DNA of 64,000 bases, from positions 66,416,850 to 66,480,849 of the forward strand of contig CM054113.1 of assembly GCA_028673005.1 (NCBI GenBank). The letters are read 5' to 3'. A program made the position numbers and the translations under genes. Position 1 is the first letter of the stretch. The number at the start of each line of letters is the position of its first letter. A model generated the notes under the pieces. It saw only the letters and a program-made list of their open reading frames with translations. It was not told the origin of the DNA and searched no databases. Origin of the DNA: Tanypteryx hageni. Its lineage: Eukaryota; Arthropoda; Insecta; Odonata; Petaluridae. Below are positions 21,584 through 35,369 of the stretch, piece after piece.

Positions 21584-22340
21584 TATGATTATAAAATAAG
21601 AACATTTTTAATGTAATTTCCATTCTTCGCCTGTTTCCCAGAAAATGTAAAGTAATCTTACGTGATCGCCTCGCTGTCCGTGCGTGTGTGTGTCCCCCTA
21701 ACATCTTCATGAATGAACCGATTTCAACTAAATTTGGTACATAGAATATGCACATATATTAATGACCAAAATGACATATTTGGACCGGATCGACTCAGCA
21801 CAGATGCCACAATTGCAAAGTTAAACTTTTCGGTAATTATGAATTTGGAAGGAATTGGCCCAACCGATTTCCACGAAATATTGTATAACATAGGCATGTA
21901 ACATAACATAATAAAATCAAGATGTTGAGTATAGATATAGATAACAGGACTGCCACAATACAAGGAATAACAAAATTCTTTTTAGGCGTATTTGTGTTGA
22001 ACTCTCCACATAAATATTAACCAAATTTAATACTTATAATATACACATATACAAAATCGTATTAGTATATTTAAACAGAATCATCCAAACAGGGGTACTA
22101 CAATTACAAATTAAACTCTTTCAGTAATCATGGATTTGGAAGGAATTGGCTGAACGGATTTCAATTAGATTTTGTATATAAGATTTGTTCATCATACCAT
22201 AATAAAATCAAGACGTTAAAAGCGAAGTTAAAGAGCAGGCCTACCACAGTCAAAAGTTAAATAATATTTCTTTTACATGTATTCTAGAGAACTGACCTAA
22301 TGGATTTTAACCAAATATAGTATATTTAATCTTCATATAT
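21584..22340 (+). repeat. Further diverged units of the ~145-bp repeat
   Basis: Begins with a GTCCGTGCGTGTGTG run (about 21680), then CCGATTTCAACTAAATTTGG and the ATGACATATTTGGACCGG unit at 21772, a second unit at 22060-22190, then fading similarity. Probably the beginning of a second Helitron-like copy whose 3' end I cannot locate. Confidence 0.45.
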
Positions 22341-23546
22341 AAATAAATAGACCTTTAAGACCAGTTCTTGCATTTTTCTAAAAGCCCTCACATTTAAGTA
22401 TCATATTCCTTTTTTCAGTATTTAATATAGGTAATACTGTTGTAAAGGATGTTATTTTGAACAAATTTGAATAAAACATTTTAAAATGTTGTGTTGTAGC
22501 TTAGCAATTCTTCAGCTAACTATACTTATACAGTGGTTTTATATGGGTGGTTGATGTGATATTAAGAAAAGAACAATTTATTATTTTTGTCATTTAAGTT
22601 AGATGACTAAAATATGAAATATTCAAGTTTCACTCCTACTAGTATCTAAAACTGAATTACTCCGAACTAGCAGGAAATTTTTGTTAAATTAAAGCAATAT
22701 GAATGGATAAGTCAGTATTTTCGTTAATGAAACAAAAGATACTATCAAACTTCTTACTACTTATATACCAAACATTCTAACATTTGTCACTGAGTTCTCT
22801 ACTTCTGTCTACCATTCTCACAACTGTAAAAAAATTAAAGTTTAAATAGAGATACCCCCACATCACTCAACAGCTGGTAGACACTTTTACAATTTTTTAC
22901 GCCCATGCAAGCAAAATGGTTATCATAATTATATTATAGAGTTGATTCATATTAAAGTATTAACTATATATGTAAAAGTTGGTTATAAAAATTCTTTTTT
23001 ATATCTTCACTTGTTTTCTTTTCCACTCGACTACCCTTGATCCATACATATTAGCGTATAAACAGTAACATTTATTAAATTCGTTTATTTAAAAATACAT
23101 GTAAAATATAATGTCACAAAGAGATTTTGCCATTGCTTATAGTCTTTTAAACCTGATAGCTGATAATTCTCTATTAATTTGTTTTCCAATTGTTCTCTAT
23201 CATTGATAAACTATGAATTACAAGTGGTATTTATGGTATGAGAATTCCTTGGAATGACTAACACATACTGAAACATTTCCTGTCAATACAAGTAATCAAT
23301 TCGGGACGTCAACTTTGGGAAAACAGCCTGCATTAGTCCTGGTTTGGACCTCTTGTTTATGCGTGTGATGGAGTAGAGGGCATTCTGAGAGTGAATATAC
23401 ATACGAAGTATTCTAAAAGGAAAGATATTTAAGAGGGTCATAGGACTTATTGCAGTGGGAGGGTTTTTTCGGTTATCCCTGTAAGTAATAAGGAGCGCAA
23501 TATGCCTTTTCCTGTGGCTTGCTTCAATGATGTCTTCTACTGCAGG
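22341..23546. other. AT-rich, nothing recognised
   Basis: No open frame, repeat or RNA signature that I can support. Confidence 0.4.
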
Positions 23547-23791
23547 CAGGGCCGGCCCGAAGTATGGCCGAGCCGGACGGCTGACCGGGGCACCAAAGTG
23601 TACATTACTTACAAGTGAATAAATATTGGATACTAATTTACTAATACTAGATAAGATTTCTTTTACTTTTCATTATCGATTGTTTTACGGGGCAATGAAT
23701 AAATGAACAAGTTCTTTTAAAAATATCTCAAATATTTACGCGCTGAATCGGTATTTCGCCCGGGGCGCTAAAATACCTCGGTTCGCCCCTG
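23547..23791. mobile_element. hAT MITE
   Basis: The left end CAGGGCCGGCCCGAAG mirrors the right end CTCGGTTCGCCCCTG. Flanks ACTGCAGG and GCTGCATG agree at 6 of 8 positions, a decayed 8-bp duplication. 245 bp, non-coding. Confidence 0.65.
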
Positions 23792-23799
23792 GCTGCATG

Positions 23800-26700
23800 T
23801 TGTGAAAAGGAGTTTGGGGAAAATAACCCGTGGCCGAAGGCAGCCCAAATCCGTCATTGATTGTCACAGATATTGCTAGCTATACTCTAAAGTCATCGGA
23901 GGTATCAATTCAGGGCTCGTAAATTTTCTCTTGTCGATATATTTTTCAAATATGACTGAAATTTGCAGAGAGATAGGCCGGACATTAACGAGTGGTAGAG
24001 TAAAACGTTACTCATCCTTTGATTTTTAGTTGGTGATGATCGATCAATGGACGAGTTTCTGCATCAAATACTAGAACGACTAGAAAGCATTTTGAAAAAA
24101 TCGAGTGTTTTAACACGGTTCTAAGAGAGCCGTCGGGCTCTCTATCACCCTGTGCAGTATACGTAGAAACAACCACGAAGGAAGATTTAAAAAATAAATA
24201 CGAGCTGATTGAATTCTTGTCGCTCTCCTTAGATATTTACAGAAGGCCGCTCGAAATAGTAATGATAACATAAAACCCAGATAACATATTACCAACATTG
24301 GCCAATGTATAGGGCCATCTCGAATATAAAGCGAAAACTAAATCCCGAAGGCACAAAAAAGAAAAATATTTAGGGAGTTAAACTTCTCATTTATATCGTA
24401 ATATAACCTGTGGGTTGTTCTTAATGTCAACGCAAACAACTAAAAAAGCAATGCTACATTTCCATAAAGAAAAATATGTAAACTTTTTCAGTTTACCTGT
24501 TCCTTTTTTTCATTCACTGTCAGTTTTGGAAAAATATCTTCGGCTGCTATTATATGGAGGGTGTGGATTTTTCGACTAGTGTTTAGAAAAAATAGCATTA
24601 TAATATGATCAATGAGGTATAAGTTGTAGATCTCCGCTGTTTGTTATATGATCTGTGGATAATTCCGCTGTAAAACCGATTTGGTTCTCTAATATGTTTT
24701 GAAAGGAAATTATTTCCAAATTTATGACGGGTTAGATATTTATTTCCGCTGATAAATTCAGTGTGCAAAGATATTTGGTTTTGGAAGTGGTGCCTCCCTA
24801 AATTTCGTGAGTCCACCATATTGAAAAACAACTGTTATTGTTAGAGATAACCCTAAAATGTTCTATATAGAATTATCGAGCTCACCTTATGGCTGGGATT
24901 CAACTAAAAAAAAATTATATAGAAAAGACTCGATGAATTACCACTGATGCTGGCTGCTGTGTAGCTGAAATCCGCATTTGTTTTTTCCAACAGTTTCATG
25001 GATACCCAATTTATCTTTTGGAATCCAAGCTGTATCAATTTCCTTAATATTCAATTCAACACAATTTTGTGTCTCACGAATTCGGCGATTTCAAGTTTTA
25101 CATTAATATATTTTGCATATGTTAGTATCACTAAAAAAATCCGAATTAAAAGAAAAGATCAATGTATTCTAAGAGACGAAATAATTATAAGCCAATATGT
25201 ATGTATGCATAAACACCTAAAAGAAGCACCTTTTACGTCGAAAAGCTCTCATACGAAGCAAGCTACAAAAAATGAGCAAATTTACAAGGTTTCTCTATTC
25301 TTTCCAGAATTATTACGAATCGATGCCGTTCGAAGGTTATACTTATTATTGCTACCGCTAAGCAAGTGGTACAGTTTGCGGCGGATCGCGAGATTTACTG
25401 TAGTGTATTCTCAGAAATCATAGCGACACAGAAAACCTATAAGTCACTCATTTTTTTCTGAGACACAAGCGATCGAATCCGGAACTACTGCGGAAAACCG
25501 GAATTTCTGGTTTATTTTCCGGACGTAGCGCATTTACAGCTAGAACTTTTTTTACGGTTTGAGCTTATTACGAAGAAAATTGTGTTTAATAGTTCCGTTA
25601 ACTGTTTCCTATGTGCCGACCGCTCTAATTCCCCCGTTACCATGTGAACTGTCGGCGTGATACGCTTTAGGTAAAAAAATTTCGTTATTCGGTCAAGATA
25701 GGTAATTTAATTCCTTAAAAGTTCCACGATTTTTATTTTGACCATAAACAATACGCTTAATTTCAGAAATCTTTAATTAATAACCTTCATATTAAAGGAA
25801 AGAAAAGTACGCTATTTTTTCTGAAACAAGGACGTAGCGATGGTAGTCCTAATCTATTTCAAAACTGGTTATACGTACTTGTTTTCAAGGATTCTAATGT
25901 AGGATATCCTTGCGTTTGTTTATTACAACGATTTTTCTGTGAGTTTATCGATTATTTTATCTGAAACTGTATTTTTAAATTTTATTATATCTGCAAATTG
26001 ACGTTGTTTTATTTCACCTTGCCATTATACGAGAGAAACCCAGTCCTCAAAGGTCGGTCGACCGAGGCTTTGTGAGTTAGCAGTTTAAAAGGTCACGAAG
26101 ACAAGTCTTGGAGTATAGCAATTTGTTCAAGGTTATTACACTTAAGCCTCAATACACATTTTTATGAATTTTACCGAAGTGAAATTTCTATTTAATTTTG
26201 GCCGTACACAAAATAAGATTTAAGGGCACTGTCATTTTCCTTTCCCAATCTTCATTTGCAATCTTCTGGATAGTTTTTGTCTTGTACAAACCCAACTTCG
26301 CGAGCTCGTATTATTTACTTGAGTTTAAGCACTATACAGTAAATTCGGCTTATTATTAGCCAGTCTTTTACTTGGGCAAACGAAAACGTATTCCGATTCT
26401 TTTCAGCAAGAAAGCTGCGAGCAGTTATTTACATTTTTAATGCGTATATGGTTTGGATGAAATATCCGCACACCGAATTCTTTTGTTCTAAGCGGCTTAG
26501 CTGGCTTTCATGAGGTCCCAATCACTTCCCTACCAATCGCTCTTCAGGGCCTTGGTTCTAATCTCCTTATCGTGGCGACGTATCACGAATTCAGTGTCGT
26601 GGGTGTGCATCGCGCCTTTCTCGGACGAGCAGAAATTCATTCACCGGAAGTGACGCAAAGCCATGCCTACCGAAACAGCCGATTTATCAGCCATTGGGAA

Positions 26701-29700
26701 CTGGTGAGGGTTTAAGCTGATGGAATTTTATTTTTCGAACGAGCGACTTTTTCTCGGTTAATAATGGCGAAAGGGTCGTTAGTATTAACTTAACGACAAG
26801 GGTTTATGTTTTTCAACTTGGAAGGAACATGCCTATAGTGAGGACCTCGAAATCGCATTGAATGGATTATTTCGAAATATATTTTGAGTCTCACATCGCT
26901 GTAATGTAGGTATTTATTTTGTTGGGACTTAAACGTGCTGATAACAATGATATATAAAGCAAAAACTAGATAATCCGAACGTATGCAACCCATATTTTCG
27001 ACGATTCGAAGTACATAAATATTTGGTAACATTCACATACGTTAAAGTGAAATCCTAAAACTCAAGTTTCGATGGTTCGAACTTTTTCTGTCATCCCTCA
27101 AGGTTCGAGTTATCGAGGCTCGACTGTACTTTAATCAAAAACCAAGTTAGCGTACAATTCCCGAATGCAGTGCTTTCATTGGGATTTGGTAAAGATGGCA
27201 TTGGGCATTGACCCCTCTCTAAAGGTTCCAAAAATTCTTTTATTCAGTCTAAATATTTAGTAAGTTGCACTTATGTAAGTTGGAATGAAGTTGTTCTTGA
27301 TTGCAGCGCAGAAAAATAATATCCCTCAAATATATTTCTTGGAAGACGTTTACTTAAATTTTGACATACGCGCTAAATCTTCCAGATAAAACTCGGGCTG
27401 AATATTTAACTTTTATGTTGTTTTATATATCTATGTCACTCCGTGATCGCCTCATTCACGCTCCCTTCCGCCAAATTTCGGAAGAATCGACGCCAGGTTT
27501 TGGTCACCTTCCTTACATTGCGGGCCACATTTGTGGTTGCGAATGCTTCGGCGGATCGGATAATAGTTTCATAATGGCGAAAATAAAGTCTAAACAATTT
27601 TTTGACGGATAATGTTTTCACGAAAAAAGTGGTAAGACCATAATTTAATCGCTCGTGATAAATTTAAAAAATCGCTTTTTCATCATAGCTTCGCAAACCG
27701 CGTAATATGTTCTCGGGGACTTGCAGGCCATAGACTTCCGGTTAATGCTCTAAATAATGAGCCATTTTTGAAGCGGTGGGTCGCGTGTATGCCACCACTG
27801 CTGTATATCATTAAGTTGGTCATAACTTTATATACGGATGACAATTTTTATGGGTTAACAGATATTTTTAGCGCTTCTTTAAATCCGCTAATGTAATCGT
27901 TTTTTCCGTCGGTCCGTCACACTTCCGTGACCGGTGAACTACTTCTATACCGTTCAAGTTAGATAAACCAAACTTTTAGGAATTATTGTTGATGGCCGTA
28001 AATTCTTCCTGCGGTTGAAATTTGGAGACTCCAGAGGCAGCCCAATGAGTGGAGTTTTTACTTTTTAAATAATTCATCAGTTCTTTCCTTAATTTCATTC
28101 ATATGAATTGTTTTATCGACGCAATACTGCTCATTATTTGACCAAGTATTCCAGCAAAATCTCAACCGGAGATGGTTGTAATTATATCGAGATGGCCACC
28201 AGGTATATCTAAGGGTGCGAAAAACATTCGATTCCGCAAAACATCTTCCGATCGTGACTCACTCCTCCATCTCCAGCATGTTGTTTTATCTCGATAATTT
28301 TTCCGGCATCTCTCCCCGACGTAGATTTCCTCCCATTCAGCACGATCAAACCAAAGTCTCCGTGAGCGCAAAGAAGCAAGACCTTCAAGTAACCTTTCCT
28401 CCGTTACCGCTAAGTTTCCCTCTTTCGTAAGATTATTCTCTCCCTCACGAGTGCACAAGAAAGAGAGAGAGGTTTTTGTTATCCAACCGGACGAGCGATT
28501 CAGCACGCGTTCACAGTCCAGCGTCCGCGACGCCTCCGAGGCAGGAAAGGGAGCGAAATTCGACGAAACGAACGGAAATTCATCCGATGCACCGTTCCGC
28601 AGTCATCGGAGCAAGAATGAGAGAGGAGAGCAAAAAAATATTCGAGGCTCGAAAAAAAGAAGCCACGCGGGATGCGTGGGCCCAACAGTGCGTTAATCTG
28701 AGGTCAGGGCTAAGGAGCACGGAGGTTCTCTTCTCCGTCACCGCGTGCTCTTGTGCATTAGATATTCGCCCGCGTACCAGACGTGTTTTGTTTTTTAAAG
28801 TTGAGGTTATCATCGGAGGGGGTTGGTGAGGGTAATTCAATAAAAGAAATGCATAATAAATTATATTTAGTATATCAAGTTTGTTCCATCGTTGTTTTTA
28901 AAAAAGTTGCGTCTTGTTTATTTAGGTATAAAATATAATCTGTTTGGCTCAACTTGACGGCGATCTTCATATGTAAGAAACGGAAAATCTTGCAACTTCC
29001 ACAAACTGTTTATATATGGTCATCTTCATATGTAAGAATGAAAAAAACTTCAACAAATTACTTAATCACATGACCGGTTTCGCTATATACAGAGCCTCTA
29101 CCGGAGGACATTTCATGGTTCTTTCAGTCTGAAATATAAGTAAAACAAAATTAAACCTTTGAAATTCTTCTTCCCTCGGATTAAAAAAATTGCTTCTTTT
29201 CCTCATTTCAGAAACCTACGTCGACCGAATAGGTTTGCTTAGAAAAGTTTACTTATTATTTCTTAACTACCAGAAAGGGCGATGCTGGTTTGAGCAGTAT
29301 TGAATATTGAGATAACATAAACAACAAGGAATATAATACGTTTATCGTTTGCTGCACTTGATCAACTTAAACTCCTCTCTTCGTTTTCCGATTTAAAAGC
29401 TTAGAGAACAACTATGTAGGAGGTTAACATTGGCGGGGATGTGGATGAGTTGACGGGCGGGTTTTTTTAGGTCGCCGGAGATGGAAGACAAAGGATTTCT
29501 TTAAGAGCTGAAGATGGTCACGGCCAAAAGAAATGGTTTAAGGCAGGCCCGCGGGCGGCGTCCGATCCGCGATACTCGGATATAAAAGCGACCTATGGTG
29601 TCTAACGCAGAAAATTTTGTATTTTCAATTATAATTATTGTATCTTTCTGGTGGAATTATGACGATATAAAATTGTTATGATTGCGTTTCACTTTTATAA

Positions 29701-30976
29701 TAACACAGTCTCTTGATTAATTTCCAATGTGGTCTCTTATATGGCCGAGGGAAGCGCTCGCTGTTTCTAGTACAGACAACAAAAAAATTTTCGACGGCAT
29801 ATGCACTTGGTTTACGGCCATTTAATTCTAATAGTAGATTTTTGTAATATGAGTTTTCATAGGCTATTCCCTACTCAAAAATGTTTTCAGGCAGACGAGG
29901 TACCAGCTGACTAATGAGCAGCAAATGGTGGGGAAAAATCTGCCATGATAGAGTATCGAAACCGGACACTTTCTTGGCGGAAGAGAATTCGCCCGACAAG
30001 CGGAGGGCCCAGATTCGATCCCAGCTTGATTTCTTCCTTATCCATAAAAAATGCACGTGAATTCACCGATCTTTAATCCATAATCCTATCGGCCGTACCG
30101 CGATCTAAGTAAAAATTAAAATACATTATTTCCGCATAAATAAAGAACAAAAACGACATGGCGATATTACTATTCTTGGTTCAAATTTGTTTCATAGGTT
30201 TTCAAATAATATAATGCAAGATATTTACGAGCAAGGAGAGAAAAAACTTAGTTAACATTAATAGTTAAGAAGCAAATAGCAGGAGAGAAATTCTGTCTTG
30301 ACTGAGAATGGAATTGGAGCCTTCCACATATCTACTCTTACAGACTATATATACCCTATCCATAAAAATTTGAGCTTCACACTTTACATCATGTTTAACT
30401 TACTGAACAGCTTCTCTGTAATAAATTGCTTTATTTACTGTAGCGAAACAGTTTACTAATTTGTTTCTCATATTGTTCCTAACAATATGTGTCAGTTTAC
30501 AAATGAAATCAAACTCACCAAGTAAGTTTCCACTTTAATCTATTTTTGCTAAGGGTTTCACAGTAATTACAGCATCATCAAACCTGATTAAATCAAATTA
30601 AAGTGGAATTTTACTTAATCCCAATCCCAATCAGATTAAAACCTCGCCGTTATGGCGCTATTCCAGCTGTTTATGGTGACAGTCACCCACCTTACCAGCT
30701 TGCATGTATAAAAACTTTTTGGACCTTTTTCAATGAACAATGACGGATAGTACAAAAAATATACGAACGACAAACTAAAAACAAAAAAAAAACAAACAGG
30801 AATAATAATAAAAGCAGAACAAAAGGAACAGATCAGATGGTATGTAAACAAGATGGTAGTAGTAAAGAAGAATATTATTTTTTCAATAGACATGCTGCAT
30901 TAGGAGTTTCTTGATTTTATCTGTTTTTTCTATTTTTTTGAAAGGCATTATATGTATTTTTTCTTATGTATTTTTG

Positions 30977-30978
<2 letters not shown>
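23800..30978. other. Long intergenic stretch, mostly unassigned
   Basis: AT-rich and without a recognisable gene. Items seen: a Penelope-like terminal fragment at 24930-25000 (with CTGATGC and GAAAT core pieces); a pogo/Tigger-like end at about 27095-27126 (inverted CAGTCGAGCCTCGATAAC next to TA); a CpG-rich patch at 28440-28700 with overlapping frames on both strands but no similarity; a possible B-box (AGATTCGATCCCAG) at 30011. The rest is blank to my reading. Confidence 0.4.

Positions 30979-31034
<56 letters not shown>
30979..31034. repeat. (TA)n microsatellite
   Basis: About 55 bp of TA, lying on the 3' side of the minus-strand LINE fragment. Confidence 0.97.
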
Positions 31035-31036
<2 letters not shown>

Positions 31037-31211
31037 TCAAAGCTCTTATATTAGTTAATTAATTTTTAAAATTATTTTTTCCACAGCAATATCTGTTTAA
31101 CAAAAATCAACAGTAAACAGAACTTGAATTAACAATGCATTGAAATAGCAGTGTGAATAGGAATACAAACATAAAAAAATTAAATTAAAATATAAAGAAC
31201 TAATTAAAAAA

Positions 31212-31658
31212 CTACACGTAATATTTGGCATTCCTACTGTTGTAAGAAACGCTACAAGTCGGCAGATCTAATATATCCCTAGTATGGCGATATTTTTTCC
31301 TCCTAATGGAGTGGGGGTAATTCCATAAGTTAGTAAGTGGACGATTCCTAGTGAGTGGAATAATTTTTTTCAAGCGCAGAGGTTGGCGTTTAATAAATTC
31401 AGAGAATTTTGGAATTTTGTGGAATTTGCGGATTTCAGAGATTCGGTGCAGTGTATTGGTATGAGTAATAAGCCGGAGGAGGTTATTTTGACAAACTTCT
31501 AATTTATGCCGGTTTGGTTTGGATGAGTTGTAAAACACCTCGCCTCCATAGATGAGGTGTGGCCGTACTAGGGCTAGATAAAGACGAATTTTAGCAGAGG
31601 TGGGAATTTTACTTAGTAAATTTGATTTCATTTGTACAATGTCGCTCCACGAAGTCAT
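31212..31658 (-). pseudogene. Jockey-type LINE reverse-transcriptase C-terminal fragment
   Basis: Minus-strand frame of 148 codons. SAKIRLYLALVRPHLIYGGE is the thumb-side motif of Jockey-like reverse transcriptases, followed by KLEVCQNNLLRLIT and a Leu/Ile-rich FHKIPKFSEFIKR segment, ending near the native C-terminus (NAKYYV stop). The RT catalytic YxDD block would lie upstream and is missing. A ~180-bp 3' region leads into the TA run at 31034, which may be the element's tail. Open reading without stops suggests a fairly recent insertion. Confidence 0.75.
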
Positions 31659-32002
31659 ACCTTCTTTGGTTAGTCACACGAGTCACTTTTGCAAGTTTTA
31701 GCATTTCCGTATTAGTTTCGGTAAGATATCCAGATTGTAGATTAGAGGTCCCGAAGCTATGCGCACGGGCCCGTGATTTCATCCGGACCGCATTACCTCA
31801 CCAATCTCTTTACGGCATGCATATTCGTATATTTGCCAGCAGGAGGTTTCATTAGATATAATTTATGAAATCTAAACGATATATTTCGAGTAAGTGGATG
31901 CAATGTACTTTTTATATAGGCGTATGACACATTATACTTTCAAAGCAATTCTCAAAACTGCCTCTTCGAAATTTGTCAGTCATTTGAAAGTATGTGCGTA
32001 TA

Positions 32003-32332
32003 TTCAAGCACAAGCACTTAAAGAATACTTGTCTCAGGTATCTCCAATTGCCATAAAAAGGTTATAAAAATCGATAAAGTCAACAAGGTTAAAAAAACAG
32101 ATAAAGGCAACACAGTTGTAATATTCGACAGGACTCAATACTACCAAGTACCAACGTACACAAAAATTACTCTCGAAAGGACCCTCCTTTAAAATAAAAT
32201 GATAAGACAAACAAAAGATACTTACTCAATTTCAAACTCAACGTATCTAATCCCTCCATGTGATTTTTTATAAACTTGCTGTGGCCATTGGAAGCACCCG
32301 AGACAAGTATTTTTTGAGTGTTTGTTCTTGAA
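32003..32332 (+). mobile_element. Penelope-like element remnant with inverted termini
   Basis: The ends TTCAAGCACAAGCACTTAAAG and inverted TTCAAGAACAAACACTC match the palindromic element at 18217-18483. Between them, from about 32085, the plus strand reads VKKTDKGNTVVIFDRTQYYQ, the K-x-DKGNxVVI-x-D motif near the start of Penelope RT. The frame soon ends. It links the fold-back termini to Penelope-like elements. Confidence 0.6.
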
Positions 32333-32404
32333 TATTTCAGTCATAAAACGAACTCGATAATTCCCTGTTGAATTATGTATACGTATGTGGTTCGCACAGT
32401 ATGC

Positions 32405-33605
32405 ACCATGCGCGGATCCAAAGGGGGGGGGGCGATAGGGGCGATCGCCCCCCTCTTGGGTACTTTCTGGGACAAGAGAATAAGCAGGCTGTGAGGTGGC
32501 GGGATGGTTTCTTCAGTAGGCTTAGGTTATTGAATAGATTTTTCTTCGAAATTTCCCATGCTTCTTGTCTTTATGTCGCTGCCGACGTATTGTCCTAGCA
32601 AAAAGGGTCTGTTGGAGATAGTGTCACCCTGGGCGGTGCTGAAACTTGCTAATTGGGGTGGTGGGGAGGAGAATGAGATTCCCAGGATTTTCAACGAATG
32701 GCGAGTGAAGGGGAAGGAAACTACCCACGTGGGACATTGCCTTCGAATGCGCTCAATGTGCGCACTCCGGTCGCCTAGCCTTTTGGAGAACCCTCGCACC
32801 GGGTGCAGTAAAGATAGTATCGTATGAATCCTCTCTCTTTCGAACCGCGATGGCCATGTCAACGACCTACGCTATCGGCTAGGTGCCGGTAAAAGGATGA
32901 AACAAAGCCATCGGTTTATGCCTTGGTTCTCATTCCACCCTCATTCACTGGTGTCGGTTCGTTTTGTTCTTACGAATGGCTATAATTTAAGAAGCTTTTT
33001 AGATGTCTCTTCTTGGGTTTACCCAAAAAGACTACAATGATATTCCTAAATACACATTTTGGAATTTACCCCCCGCCCCTCTCACCCCACCCGTTTGCTT
33101 AGAGTGCTTCCCCACTTCTGAGCTCTTCCATCTCCCAAAATCCTTTACAAGGGACCTTTCTCTATCTTGGGTTTTCCCGTCATTGTTTTCAAGAGCTTAC
33201 GAGCGTTTTAAGATCATTCATTCAGTGATTCGCTAGCGCGTGCGATAGTTTGCCGGAGAAGTGCTATAAGCTGCAAGTGTCGCAGAAGTATATAGTCGGT
33301 ACAGACAATCAGGTTTTGCGTTTTATCGTGTCCCACAATTTAGCATTACAGCAGCAGTTCTACAAGTATTCGAAATACCATCACTTCAAGAGCGATTATT
33401 ACTTCTTTGGAGATAGTCGACGAACATGCAGCGGAAGAATTCTACAATTATCTGTAAGTGATTTCTTACGAAGTTTTTATTGTTTATTTTCTCTATATTA
33501 GAATTCAAAGCACTAAAAATGCAACAATCAATGTCTGATAAAAGTATTATTATTTTTAAAATTATTCCGTGGAATTAATCTTTAAAAGGGGATTTATATA
33601 TTTAG
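32405..33605. other. Unassigned, begins with a hAT MITE fragment
   Basis: 32410-32475 (GCGGATCCAAAGGGG, GGCGATCGCCCCCC) is a piece of the hAT MITE family seen complete at 33606 and 50409. The remainder has frames on both strands (32527-32862, 33003-33501) without recognisable similarity. Confidence 0.4.
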
Positions 33606-33835
33606 CAGTGGCGGATCCAAGGGGCGATCGCCCTCCCCTTGGACGACCCCATTGCCCTCCACTGGGTACATTCTTAAATTCAATCCGCGCAACATTCCTT
33701 GTTTCTACACCGAAGATTAAGTCTGTATGACAAGGAAAAGAAAATGTATGGTCGTCGGCAGAGGCGGAATCAAGAGGGGGGAGGGGCAATTGGGGCGATC
33801 GCCACCCCCTTGGGAAGTTTCTGGATCCGCCCCTG
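33606..33835. mobile_element. hAT MITE, copy 1
   Basis: Starts CAGTGGCGGATCCAAGGGG and ends CTGGATCCGCCCCTG, with inner GGCGATCGCC palindromes on both sides and a central TATGACAAGGAAAAGAAA shared with the copy at 50409. No matching TSD found. Confidence 0.65.
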
Positions 33836-34487
33836 GTATGCACCCTTACAAGCCTCATATGGTCCTTTCAGTAAAATGTTTGATGTGCTCAGTTTCATGT
33901 TACAAGACGGATATCACGACACAGATTTTCTCTTAATTTGGAAACGTGCTTCACAGGCGGATCGCCGTGCGATTGATGATCGAAGCCTCTCCATCGTCAG
34001 GGTTCGCCGGAGAGCGGTTCCCTTCTCCTCCGCCGCAATATGTTCTATCGCGAACGTTCAGATTTCTTTCTTTCTCGCCTCGATGCCCTAATGACGCTTT
34101 GCTTTTTTGTCGCCAATAACGGTGTCTCGTTGTTTACCGTCGGCAGCTGCAGCCCAAATGTTATTCGACTGGAAAAAAATCTCTCGGGAAAAAGATCGGA
34201 TGAGATAGTTTAATTTTTTTCCGTGGAAACCAAGCCTTGGCCAGCAGTGCTTTTTTCATCCTCTAATCCGAAACGAAGGATTCTCCCCCAAAAATGAATG
34301 TCAGGTAAATCGTGTGCGGTTTCGAATAGAGTCATTTTTGACGGAAGGACTCGTTTCGGAAGAAGTGAAAATGTTTTTCTTTTAGCATGTTCATTTAGAA
34401 AATAAAGGCGTGCTCATGTTGTCGCTTTATCCGCCTTTATTTTGGCGTTCGGTCAAATTTTTTGCTTTTGGATAATTCCGATCGTTT
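33836..34487. other. Unassigned
   Basis: No gene recognised. A hairpin-like TAGCATGTTC...GGCGTGCTCAT at 34385-34415 resembles the terminus of the element starting at 34488. Confidence 0.35.
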
Positions 34488-34968
34488 TTAGCACGTTTTC
34501 TTAAAAGAAAGGGCGTGCTAATGTGATCACTCCGTCTGTTCGTCCGTTCGTCTGTCTATGGACAATCATATTTTTTGTTTTAAGAGATATCTGGAAACTT
34601 CTTTTCGAATTAGATAGCTTCTATTAGTTTATTAATTGGATTTTTCCGCTAGGTGGCTTCAAATTTGGAATATTCCAAAGTTTGAAATGGTATTGTAGCT
34701 AAACTACTGAAATTCTTTGGAAAACTCTTTTTGAATCAGATAGCTCTTACCGATGTAAGAATCTTCCACAGATTAAATTTTCCAAATAGTTAATAGATTT
34801 TCCGCTAGATGGCTTCAAATTCGGATAATTTAAAACTTTAAAATGGTATTGTAGCTAAACTACAGAAGCTAGAGTGGAGTTTTCGTGGATGTGGAGATCT
34901 AGTGAGGTTCAACATTCTCTCCCAAAACCTGAAAACCTGAAAATTTTTAAGAAAACGCGCTTCCATTT
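34488..34968. mobile_element. Element with AGCACGTTTTCTTAAAA-type termini and internal duplication
   Basis: The left terminus AGCACGTTTTCTTAAAAG forms a hairpin with CTTTCTT...GTGCTAA; the right terminus, inverted, reads AGCGCGTTTTCTTAAAAA. Inside, a ~185-bp segment (GATAGCT..., CCGCTAG.TGGCTTCAAATT, AAATGGTATTGTAGCTAAAC) occurs twice in direct orientation. A GTCTGTTCGTCCGTTCGTCTG run lies near the left end. Class unknown; Helitron-related or a MITE. Confidence 0.45.
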
Positions 34969-35369
34969 CTGGCAAGGGTATTATGCTTATTTTCTTTCGC
35001 GATGCGCAATTTTTTAGCTTTCGGGCGTCAGAGTTTCCATTAAGTTTCGTATTTTTCGCAAGAAGGCGCGAACAACGGAAGATTTAAATCTTTCAATGCC
35101 TGAAAAGGATGGTTTCCTGTTATTATCACGCCTTATAAATATTTGCAATTTTACAGGAAGCTTACGGAACTCCTATCTTCCAAGACATTAGAGAAATAAC
35201 CAATCATTTTTCCTGAATAGTATTTTTTTCTGAGAAAATTTATCGGTTTCAGAGTATGAAAAATCGGAAATGTCGCGCTTACGATCTCTTCCTTCATACG
35301 AAGGCAGTCCTAATTGATGAACCATGTCTCTCCAGCAGCCTTAAAAAGCTTTATTATAGTCCCGATTTA

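Noticed and set aside
28162..28840. Coding exon in the CpG-rich patch at 28.4-28.7 kb
   Set aside because: Overlapping frames on both strands, all Arg/Ser-rich and unrecognised; could be regulatory but no firm evidence.
31212..31658. Host gene of 148 codons
   Set aside because: Motifs match Jockey-type reverse transcriptase C-termini, so it is a LINE fragment.
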